A stretch of DNA of 24,231 nt from Chloroflexota bacterium (lineage in GTDB: Bacteria; Chloroflexota; Dehalococcoidia; E44-bin15): positions 1 through 24,231 of the forward strand of contig JADFVG010000060.1 in NCBI GenBank assembly GCA_015222405.1, in the 5' to 3' direction. The translations under genes were made by a program, and so were the position numbers. Shown in pieces: positions 16,901-22,986 of the stretch. The first letter of the stretch is position 1. Every line of letters starts with the position of its first letter. Under the pieces are notes generated by a model that was not told the origin of the DNA, made no database searches, and was given only the letters and a program-made list of their open reading frames with translations.

Positions 16901-17176
16901 TTCACGGTCGGTTGCATACTCTTGACGCTGCTGGCTCCTCTCTACCAACTCCAACCGGCGATAGCCCTCAGCAAGCTGCTCGATGGTCTGGCGTGTGGTG
17001 GTATTGCCGATGAGGATGCGCAGCTCTTTGACGTCCTTGAGCTTGGAGGCGACGGCCGAAAAGCCGCTGAGGAAGAAGTAGCCCACGGCGAAACGTGCCC
17101 GCTCCGACTGAGGAAGCAGGGCGTTGATGTGGTCTACTAGCTTATCTCGACGATTGTCTATAATGTCATGAGGCAT
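13976..17176 (-). CDS. PLD-domain SNF2-family helicase
   Basis: A 1066-residue ATPase. Residues ~1-215 are a phospholipase-D-like nuclease domain with one HxK half-motif (GRLHAKAYIF, His144/Lys146) followed by GSSNLTLSG (165-173) and HNTELN. The SNF2 motor follows: Walker A DVVGLGKTY (284-292), motif II DESD (361-364, where relatives usually have DESH), motif III LLTATPRNN (391-398), then a long helical insert (~500-650), IIFTQYSDTLDYLYDNL (670-686), STDVLAKGLNLQ (730-741) and motif VI QRVGRVDRIG (760-769). Helicases of this make-up are found in defence islands with N6-adenine methyltransferases. The likely role is DNA translocation and possibly cleavage of unmodified invading DNA. It begins 25 bp after the methyltransferase stop. 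GAGGAG lies about 14 bases before the ATG. Confidence 0.92.
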   Translation of the reverse strand: MPHDIIDNRRDKLVDHINALLPQSERARFAVGYFFLSGFSAVASKLKDVKELRILIGNTTTRQTIEQLAEGYRRLELVERSQQRQEYATDRERKQWGWDTAQNIQSSMELMDQTEEAEDLVATLARLIEEKRVNVKVYTKGRLHAKAYIFDYTTDHYEPGLSIVGSSNLTLSGIQHNTELNVVVHGSDNHGVLVNWFDELWEEAQDFDEALLHELKQSWALNPVTPYDIYVKTLYTLVKDRLEEEEAPQVIWDREMPGLTDFQRAAMNAAVRILNRYGGVFVSDVVGLGKTYIGSALLKYYRSVHRMRPVIFCPASMVRTWQDFSNRYDLGPVISTGLLTQQGIDLDRDLRTEDRDIVLIDESDEFRYSDTQRYGKLRTWLIKQPRKVILLTATPRNNTVWDIYNQLKLFHPGERSEIPVLPARLREYFKQVEDGNKLIQDLLRHILIRRTRKHIQRHYPNAVLPDGRPIVFPQRELDTVSYSIAATYQGVYARLRDIIRDMGYARYGLGEYVKKEKRTERRYRDLYSAGRNLRGLIRVMLFKRFESSVQAFRLTVQNMLRINGVFLQALEQNIVPAGVEAQELLYTAIRKDGGTSDSDVQLLAALEQVSGQYDIGDFEEEALKQHLEDDIEFLEEMKTLVDPITPDQDAKLQRLLTLLADPPCKRNKVIIFTQYSDTLDYLYDNLQHLPKLERIDSNRGSPMNIVGRFAPKANPQYVQPGQPSIDNLVSTDVLAKGLNLQDGNVVINYDIHWNPVRLIQRVGRVDRIGTEHDVVHALNFLPETELDKGLGLRERVRHRIDEIHSTIGEDAKILERSEQLNEEAMYRIYESRDASLLDPEEPEDMDILAEAEAFIRRLQRDNPEYFAKIVATPDGVRSSKESPEIAGTFAFCQAGNYQQLYLIDQDGGVATTDIDQVLSAIRCLPTEKRMELPTTHNWAVNQALRDFRTQVEERQAQAAEAPTRRRGQAYVVNQLRALLRGSKEPTERETIIALERALNLESLPPPVHTELNRLRKNRVAGADLLGRLAELYRVFGLGSYVDAQQSEPGERDEQSFPRIVCSEALI

Positions 17177-17201
17177 CTTATATTATTATGCTCCTCAGCC
17201 G

Positions 17202-20200
17202 TTAGCCGTTTTGCAACTTATAAAGTTCAGCAACTATCTTGTCTATCTGTTTTTCTAGTTCCTGCAAGCGTAGCTGGCTCTGTGGTGGCAATGGATAGCC
17301 GTGTTTCGAATGAAGTGCAAGGATTTCGTCTACTAGTGCCACGATGGCTGCTTGTTGCTCCGCCGTCGCAGGTGCGAGAGGTAGCAGCTTCCAATCGTTT
17401 GGGTAGAAGTGGATTCTATGTCGCTGTTGCGATCTTAGCCAATTCCTGGCAAAGGTAGAGTTCATGATTGCCAACAGGTATTTAGGGGCAAATTGAACAG
17501 ATAATTTTTCTAAGTCCTCGCGCAAGATTTTTGGTGTGACCTCGGTGGTTTTAACCTCGTCTCGATACTTTGCTGTCTTTTGAATAGACTTATTACGCAC
17601 GCCTCTTAGGTAGTGCCATGGCACCAAAGAATCAGCAGTATGGTTGTGAAAGAGTTGTTGATTGTCATAGATTACACGCTGTGTATTCCCTGCAACATCA
17701 AGGGAAATAAGTTTTTCTGGTACTTCATAGAGTTCAGGAAAAGTTGGACGACTAAATTGGCTTGGTGCGCGTTTCGTGCCCCACTCCAAATAGCGGACAT
17801 TACCTGTTACCCAGCGCATCAGGTCTCTACCAAGTACGAATGGCTTAGGATGGAGTCTGTCTTGGACTGGCGAAATCAAGGCGGCACATTTGAAAGCACC
17901 CCTGCAAATCCGCTCATTAGCATGAACCACCATTCCTTTGCTAATATAGCAAACTTTGCTCAACTCGGGGTAGTTGGTATAGTGAGGAAGTTTGACCGAG
18001 GTACTTTTAGAGCGAAACATCGCTGTCCCGAATTGATTTTGTATAGCAGAGGGTAAAACCTCAGTATTTTGGTCAAAGTTCTCACCGGCCTCTCCCCAAC
18101 GGCGGACACGGATAGGTTGATGAGTGGCATCTGGTACTGCTTTGGAGAAGTGAACAATAGTATTGTTAATCCCAGCTTCAAACAGCGGTATGTCAGTACA
18201 GAAGTCAATGCGATTAATACATGCGTTGTTAAGGAAAAACTCGTGTGACTTTTGAGCGTACTTGGCAGCATTGTAGGCGTCTGAAATAATGAAGACCATA
18301 CGTCCATTGGTGCGAAGTAGCTGATAAGCGCGTTCCAGAAATGGTAAAAACATGTCCCATTTTTCGTAGAGCGTCTGGTAGATGCCACTCTTGAGTAAGC
18401 CAGCGCGGTAGTCTTTCCACTTAGCGATAGCTGCTTGACGTTCGTCTTCGTTTTCCAAGTGCCTGAATTGCGCATCAGCACGGACGTACGGAGGGTTAGC
18501 CAGCACAATATCAAAGCCGCCATCGGTGAATACCTCGGCAAACTCGACTGGCCAGTCAAATCCGACCACTTGCTTACCACCGTGGCTCCATGTGGCAATC
18601 TGCGCTTTGAGCATGGCGATTTGCTCGCGCAATGTCAGCTTCTCACCACCATGGGCAGTCATATAAGAGGCTTTCAGACTGAAGTAATCTTCTATTTGTT
18701 GCTGGCGGAAGCTACCCTGCATTCCAGTGGAGGGGTCAGGGGCAGCAAGGCTATCGCCAGTTTCTATTTTGAAGTCCAGATTTGGTAGAGGGGGAGGATT
18801 CATACCTTCGAATTCAACAGCCAGCGAGAGCCATAGGCGTAGACGACCGATGTTCACAGCGAATAGATCTAAATCTACGCCATACAAGTTATTCTGGATA
18901 ATCTCCAATTTGCGTTGATACGATGAAATAGGATCAAGGTTGCTCGTGGCAAAAAGACATGTACGCAAGTCTAGAAGTTCATGCAGCATGCCCAGAAGGT
19001 ATGCACCACTACCACACGCCGGGTCGCACACCTTAACTCGACGAAGCGCCTCTAAAACCGCTTCAGGGTTTTGGAGTCCTACGGGCTCATGGTCTTCCAC
19101 GAATTTGCCTATGGCTGCGGACGTTTCACCAGGTAATGATGTTTCTAAATAGCCGTTCAGTGCCTCCCGACACATGAAAGAAACTACCGGCTTAGGAGTG
19201 TAGTAGCTTCCTGTTTCGTGTCTGCCTGTGACTAGCTCTTCAAAAACCTTGCCTAACATCTCCGGGTCAACTGCCACCTCGATATCCAGCGGCGTGCTCT
19301 CGGTAACTGTAAAGTTGAATCTGTTGAAAAGGTTATCGAGAATAATCTCGAAGCATTGATCGGGCACAACAATTTCAGTCTTCCGATCATCCTCGTCCTC
19401 TTCAAATAACCCGCCATTAAGGTAGGGCACATCGCCGATGACCGTTTTCAGAAAACCGCCTCGATTTATGCCTATTATGTTGACCTCACTAGGAGTGTTT
19501 AGCCCAGAAAAGAAAAGCAGCTTCAATCGGTCACGGTAGAAATTAGTTTTGGAGGAGTTCTCATGGGCATAAGCTTCCCACAGTGCTGTTAAGTAACTCC
19601 TTTGTGAATCCAACCTCAGCCAGCCCTTCTTTTGTATGAACGCGATGAACATTAGGCGATTGAACAATCGCTGAGCAAACAGCCTTTTAGTTTCGCCTTC
19701 TTTGAATCCTTGGATTTGTTCTTCAACATACTCGAATACTTGGGCATACTGTCTGAAGAATTCCTCTGTGACCTTCTCAACGTCGAAAGCATTTTCATGC
19801 TTTAGCTCGACTTCTAACCCTGGCTCATATGGATCATCAATCTTTAGAAGGCTTATGCGCTCGATGGCTGTGCGAAGTTGTTCCTCGGGGCTGACCGCAA
19901 TCCGGCGTAGCACGAGACGGTTGTGTTGCCGAGAGTCTCGCTTCACATTCACTAGGTGCCAGTGAGACCCTTCGAAGTTTGAGAACGCAAACAGCCCCCG
20001 GTCATACTGGCGCACAAGCCTAGTCACTATCTCCCGTTCCGGTCCTACCCTTAGTTCTTGGAGTCGGCAGTGAGTAATCACAAAATCCTCATGGCGGGCT
20101 ACGGTTCGGAGGTGGCCATTTTTGGCCGTCTCCACCAGCTCAGACTTCCAATCAGCAACAGAGACTGGTTCATCCCCGACGCCGTAGTTTAAGTCGGCCA

Positions 20201-20288
20201 AGAGACGGCGTAAGTCGTCGAGACTCTTTAGTTGTCTAAGGTGTGCCTCAACTGCTCGCTGTTCAGCTATGCTCGCTTTGTCTGGCAT
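17202..20288 (-). CDS. Eco57I/PglX-like N6-adenine DNA methyltransferase
   Basis: A 1028-residue class I SAM-dependent methyltransferase. Motifs in order: X as TGSYYTPKPVVSFM (359-372), I as DPACGSGAYLL (422-432), a VDLDLFAVNIGRLRLWL helix (471-487), and the catalytic IV as LANPPYV (596-602), which marks N6-adenine (or N4-cytosine) methylation. The C-terminal ~250 residues look like a target-recognition region followed by a coiled helix (LRLQELEKQIDKIVAELYKL). The N-terminal ~340 residues are conserved-looking but I cannot assign a nuclease motif to them. It probably marks self DNA for the helicase and AIPR genes that follow on the same strand. The ATG has GAGGT about nine bases upstream and lies 36 bp after the RHH-like gene. 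Recognition sequence cannot be read. Confidence 0.92.
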   Translation of the reverse strand: MPDKASIAEQRAVEAHLRQLKSLDDLRRLLADLNYGVGDEPVSVADWKSELVETAKNGHLRTVARHEDFVITHCRLQELRVGPEREIVTRLVRQYDRGLFAFSNFEGSHWHLVNVKRDSRQHNRLVLRRIAVSPEEQLRTAIERISLLKIDDPYEPGLEVELKHENAFDVEKVTEEFFRQYAQVFEYVEEQIQGFKEGETKRLFAQRLFNRLMFIAFIQKKGWLRLDSQRSYLTALWEAYAHENSSKTNFYRDRLKLLFFSGLNTPSEVNIIGINRGGFLKTVIGDVPYLNGGLFEEDEDDRKTEIVVPDQCFEIILDNLFNRFNFTVTESTPLDIEVAVDPEMLGKVFEELVTGRHETGSYYTPKPVVSFMCREALNGYLETSLPGETSAAIGKFVEDHEPVGLQNPEAVLEALRRVKVCDPACGSGAYLLGMLHELLDLRTCLFATSNLDPISSYQRKLEIIQNNLYGVDLDLFAVNIGRLRLWLSLAVEFEGMNPPPLPNLDFKIETGDSLAAPDPSTGMQGSFRQQQIEDYFSLKASYMTAHGGEKLTLREQIAMLKAQIATWSHGGKQVVGFDWPVEFAEVFTDGGFDIVLANPPYVRADAQFRHLENEDERQAAIAKWKDYRAGLLKSGIYQTLYEKWDMFLPFLERAYQLLRTNGRMVFIISDAYNAAKYAQKSHEFFLNNACINRIDFCTDIPLFEAGINNTIVHFSKAVPDATHQPIRVRRWGEAGENFDQNTEVLPSAIQNQFGTAMFRSKSTSVKLPHYTNYPELSKVCYISKGMVVHANERICRGAFKCAALISPVQDRLHPKPFVLGRDLMRWVTGNVRYLEWGTKRAPSQFSRPTFPELYEVPEKLISLDVAGNTQRVIYDNQQLFHNHTADSLVPWHYLRGVRNKSIQKTAKYRDEVKTTEVTPKILREDLEKLSVQFAPKYLLAIMNSTFARNWLRSQQRHRIHFYPNDWKLLPLAPATAEQQAAIVALVDEILALHSKHGYPLPPQSQLRLQELEKQIDKIVAELYKLQNG

Positions 20289-20324
20289 CCTAAACTACCT
20301 CAACTCCGTTTTCGTTTCGCTGCT

Positions 20325-20654
20325 TCATTTCTCCAGCAGTTCTCGTGCTCGCTCAACTCCATCCTGTCCGAATCGTTCCCGTAGCCGTCTCCAGAGCAGT
20401 TTCCCGAGTTCACCTGTCCTTGGGTCTGTCCAGTCGCTATTGCCGCCTGAGAGGTAATTTTGAACGTCTTTCTTTGACCATTCGCGGGGATGACTCTCAA
20501 TACGGAAAATGTCCTGGTCGACAAGTTGCAGAATCCGAACGAAACTTTCAAGCATCTCTCCAAAGCTTCCAAAACCAAACGCCTCTTTGAGGCGCTCGAT
20601 CTCTTTATTGACTTCGGGGGTGACTCTAATTCCTATTGACTTCGTCTTGGCCAT
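20325..20654 (-). CDS. Ribbon-helix-helix-like small protein, first gene of the central cluster
   Basis: A 109-residue protein. Residues ~4-45 fit a ribbon-helix-helix DNA-binding fold (SIGIRVTPEVNKEIERLKEA, then a GSFGEMLESFVRIL helix). The remainder (~46-109) is helical and basic with no motif I know. The ATG has GGAG six bases upstream and sits ~24 bases after the predicted transcription start. As the first gene behind the only strong promoter, it is a good candidate for an autoregulator of the whole cluster, which is an inference from fold and place. Confidence 0.8.
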   Translation of the reverse strand: MAKTKSIGIRVTPEVNKEIERLKEAFGFGSFGEMLESFVRILQLVDQDIFRIESHPREWSKKDVQNYLSGGNSDWTDPRTGELGKLLWRRLRERFGQDGVERARELLEK

Positions 20655-20684
20655 CAGTGCTCCATAACTGCTTGAGTTGCTAAT

Positions 20685-20713
20685 ATGTTAGTGATGTTGG
20701 AAGGGTTTGTCAA
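20685..20713 (-). promoter_or_regulatory. Sigma-70-type promoter of the central cluster
   Basis: On the minus strand TTGACA (20713-20708) is followed after exactly 17 bp by TAACAT (20690-20685). The -35 is a perfect match and the -10 matches four of six bases. The predicted start near 20678 gives a leader of about 24 bases before the RHH-like gene. It begins immediately after the bidirectional terminator, which insulates it from upstream transcription. Confidence 0.65.
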
Positions 20714-20715
20714 CA

Positions 20716-20751
20716 AGAAAAAGGGGCTTTCATTGTGAAAGCCCCTTTTTT
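20716..20751. terminator. Bidirectional Rho-independent terminator
   Basis: Perfect 9-bp stem GGGGCTTTC (20723-20731) and GAAAGCCCC (20737-20745) with loop ATTGT. It is flanked by an A-run on the left and TTTTTT on the right, so it can stop transcription in both directions. On the minus strand it closes the vWA remnant; it lies directly upstream of the central cluster's promoter. Confidence 0.9.
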
Positions 20752-20766
20752 GGATTAAAAGAGCAG

Positions 20767-21037
20767 TTAGATGCCTCGGATTGCCCTCAGGATGTTACCC
20801 AGCTTCTGAGGAAGCTCATCGGAGCGACAAGCGATTACCCTGTCCTGTCCAAACATCTCAGCGACGTATGCATTGGTATACTCATCCGGGTCAAGGAGAA
20901 TTCCTATGACTTCAACGTTTCCCCCGAGGTCTTCGAGAGATTTCATTTCCCAAGCTGGCATCATTACAGGCTCCGTCGGTCAGGTAAATGACAATCCTTA
21001 TTGACTTATTGTGGAAGTTGGTGCGAAGTGTTACAAT
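20767..21037 (-). pseudogene. Remnant of a von Willebrand factor A domain protein, frameshifted
   Basis: Minus-strand remnant of a vWA protein. From about 21037 one frame reads RTNFHNKSIRIVIYLTDGAC, then NDASLGNE, the MIDAS-type TDGxxND strand. At about 20941-20955 the reading must skip one base, after which the other frame gives MKSLEDLGGNVEVIGILLDP, DEYTNAYVAEMFGQDRVIAC and SDELPQKLGNILRAIRG, a typical vWA C-terminal end. The upstream half with the DxSxS metal site is absent. So the gene is both truncated and frameshifted, and the strong terminator just downstream probably belonged to it. Confidence 0.72.
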
Positions 21038-21143
21038 TCACGCATGACACATTTTCGGAATTTGCCAAAGCCGATGCATTTTCCAGCACGAACCTTACAG
21101 ACCATGAGCATAATGTTCGGTGTGCTGTACCACTGTTCAAAGG

Positions 21144-21166
21144 GGTTCAAATCCTGCCGGGGGAGC
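21144..21166 (+). other. tRNA 3'-end-like sequence, possible attachment-site remnant
   Basis: GGTTCAAATCCTGCC followed by GGGGGAGC has the form of a tRNA T-loop plus the 3' half of an acceptor stem. The preceding bases (CCACTGTTCAAAGG) resemble part of an anticodon arm. No 5' half, no matching acceptor strand and no CCA are present, and the T-stem pairs at only three of five positions. Integrases often recombine into tRNA 3' ends and leave such pieces, so this may be an old att site at the cluster's edge. No second copy was found in the window. Confidence 0.3.
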
Positions 21167-21255
21167 GGTTTTGAGATATCCGAACCTGACAGATTCAAAA
21201 AGACCGGGACTCTTGAGGTTAAGGATATACCAATAATCGAGGAAAGGAGGTTAGA

Positions 21256-21582
21256 ATGGCGCCGGACCGACTCGGCGGACTTCACCGGATAGATGAGCTG
21301 TATTTGGAGCCCATTGAAGATGAGCCTGGCGTGTACGTATTCTGCAGGACAAGAGGGGGCCCAGTGAGATACGTTGGGCGTTCGGATACGAGCCTTCGGC
21401 ACCGAATTGCCGGGCGGCCATACACATATTTCCGCTACAAGCACACGTATGACGATGAAGACGCGTACTATTGGGAATGCGTATATTGGCATAGATATAT
21501 CGAAACGATTGACAACTGCTGTACACACCCAGCAAGACCGGCTGGATACTATGACTTGGAATGCCCTATTTGCGATTACTGA
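21256..21582 (+). CDS. GIY-YIG-type small nuclease-like protein
   Basis: A 108-residue single-domain protein with an ideal start (AAAGGAGG then TTAGA then ATG). The GIY-YIG core is visible as PGVYVFC (24-30) and VRYVGRSDTSLRHRI (37-51). A conserved-looking tail follows (DAYYWECVYWHRY, then HPARPAGYYDLECPIC), with a Cys pair that may bind metal. GIY-YIG enzymes cut DNA in repair, restriction and homing. This short form with a Cys-containing end occurs as a stand-alone family of unknown target. It is on the strand opposite the central cluster, 155 bp before the archaemetzincin. Confidence 0.8.
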   Translation: MAPDRLGGLHRIDELYLEPIEDEPGVYVFCRTRGGPVRYVGRSDTSLRHRIAGRPYTYFRYKHTYDDEDAYYWECVYWHRYIETIDNCCTHPARPAGYYDLECPICDY

Positions 21583-21622
21583 CTGCCCAGATACGATCAA
21601 ACAAGACAAAACTGAAGCCTAG

Positions 21623-21653
21623 TTTACATCCTGCTGTTGGTTGAAGCTATAAT
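21623..21653 (+). promoter_or_regulatory. Possible promoter of the archaemetzincin gene
   Basis: TATAAT (21648-21653) with TTTACA (21623-21628) 19 bp upstream, about 85 bp before the gene start. The spacing is longer than ideal, so this is a tentative call. Confidence 0.35.
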
Positions 21654-21737
21654 GAGCCAGAGATTCACAGAAGCTCGGATTTTCCTCTAGCTCGGGTGAA
21701 GGTACTTCACTCACCAAGTAGGAGGGACAGCTTTAGA

Positions 21738-22313
21738 ATGCCCCTACGAAGAACAACCGAAGGCTGGCGCACGGACCGCCACAAGTGGGAAGTTGAAAAC
21801 AAAATCGTGGTTACCGGAATCGGGAGAGTCTCGGAGGGGGAAAAGCAGATAGTGGCAAACTGTATACGAATGCTATTAAGCGAGTTGGGCTTCGCTTTGG
21901 AAGTTGGGGCTGCGGCAAGCAGTGATAATATCACCAAGACGGTGAATGAAATGCTCCGGAGTTCTTTGTCTCGAGATGCAATAGATGCTGACTGTATCTT
22001 AGGCGAGCTTAATAGAAGGAGAAAGGAAGATTCTACCTTACGCGCGGCCATTGTTATAGCGGTGAACCCAGACGAGTATGCGTTTACCGACCCACTAGCA
22101 ATATATGGAGTGGGATATGAAGACGGTCTCGTAATATTAAGAGACACTCGCAAGGAAGCCGTAAGGCATGAGATGGGGCACATGTTAGGGATACACTCAC
22201 ACTGTGACAAAAATCCTAATTGTGTGATGAGATGGGAGTGCCCATCAGAGTATTTCTGTAGAAGCTGTGAAGCTAGCTTGAAGGCACTCTGGCACTATGC
22301 GAAGCTAGAATGA
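21738..22313 (+). CDS. Archaemetzincin-like zinc metallopeptidase (M54)
   Basis: Zinc peptidase with the archaemetzincin signature: HEMGHMLGIHSHCDKNPNC, then VM, then FCRSC, i.e. HExxHxxGxxH with the extra four-cysteine zinc site and a Met-turn. I chose ATG 21738 (AGGAGG at 21720-21725); a GTG at 21696 would add 14 residues but has a poorer site. The product is about 191 residues, usual for the family. There is no signal peptide, so it is likely cytoplasmic. Archaemetzincins are common in archaea and patchy in bacteria, where they are thought to be acquired by transfer. The substrate is unknown. Confidence 0.9.
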   Translation: MPLRRTTEGWRTDRHKWEVENKIVVTGIGRVSEGEKQIVANCIRMLLSELGFALEVGAAASSDNITKTVNEMLRSSLSRDAIDADCILGELNRRRKEDSTLRAAIVIAVNPDEYAFTDPLAIYGVGYEDGLVILRDTRKEAVRHEMGHMLGIHSHCDKNPNCVMRWECPSEYFCRSCEASLKALWHYAKLE

Positions 22314-22341
22314 ACTACACCTCAACGACAGTTCAACTTTT

Positions 22342-22370
22342 CCCTTCACTCAGGGAGAAGGGGCTTTTTT
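22342..22370 (+). terminator. Rho-independent terminator after the archaemetzincin gene
   Basis: Stem CCCTTC (22342-22347) with GAAGGG (22357-22362), a 9-base loop, and TTTTTT at 22365-22370. It lies 29 bp after the stop codon. Confidence 0.75.
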
Positions 22371-22986
22371 CATCTACATGGCGATTTGCAGTGGGCCGCC
22401 ACCGGGTACATGATCTAACTCCAAAAATTGCCCCGGTCAAAATGCTGAACTCCAGATTTGAAAAGGGAGCCTACATGATTGAAAAACCTTCACGCTGCAC
22501 ATACCGTCATTTTGTATCGTCAAGTTTTGCTCCCTTGTTTCAGTTTCAGTTTCAAGGCGTTTCGGCTTTAGTTTCAGGGTGAGTCTCAAGGTGTTTCGAC
22601 CTCAGTTTCAACCTGTTTCGGGGGTTGTTTTAACCAGTTCCAGTTTCGGTTTCAACATGTGAGAGTTGTTAGTGCACCCACGAAAATCTTAAACGATCGT
22701 CTACGCTATGGCGGTTATCGGTGCGGTCCACACAGAGTAGCGGATTGTGCGGTTTTCCAGCCGCCTTTAAGCGCTAAGGGATAAATTCAATTCTGCCTTT
22801 GGTAATCTGGCTCAGAAGACACCGCAGGGCAAAGAGATAAGATTCAAATCATTCTTGAAATGGCTTAGCAAATGCCTGACCATCGCACGGTGTTCAAGTA
22901 AGTTAACCGAACAATTTGGCTTTTTGTTATGCGGGACCTACTTGGAAGGGAATTAATCTCTTGAAATTCCTTCTTGACTCCATGTA
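22371..22986. other. Gene-free stretch of about 615 bp holding the GTTTC repeat array
   Basis: No supported gene on either strand; open frames here are short and repeat-driven. The only clear structure is the phased GTTTC array at 22537-22653. The rest (22660-22986) shows no strong hairpin, RNA gene or recognisable remnant. Confidence 0.5.
22537..22653 (+). repeat. Degenerate 22-bp phased GTTTC repeat array
   Basis: GTTTC or one-base variants start at 22537, 22543, 22549, 22559, 22571, 22583 (GTCTC), 22593, 22605, 22615, 22627 (GTTTT), 22637 (GTTCC), 22643 and 22649. The steps are 6, 6, 10, 12, 12, 10, 12, 10, 12, 10, 6, 6, so the core has a 22-bp period (22549, 22571, 22593, 22615, 22637) with a second GTTTC inside most units and tight 6-bp triplets at both ends. 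Two helical turns per unit put the copies on one face of the DNA. It lies between two gene blocks. Role unknown. Confidence 0.7.

Noticed and set aside
21031..21609. Long minus-strand frame opposite the GIY-YIG gene
   Set aside because: The opposite strand has a strong ribosome site and clear GIY-YIG motifs. The minus frame contains an RQDLNP string typical of translated tRNA antisense and is otherwise nonsense.
22310..22582. Plus-strand frame right after the archaemetzincin
   Set aside because: It runs through the terminator stem and T-run into the GTTTC repeats (FQFQFQ), so the reading is repeat-driven.
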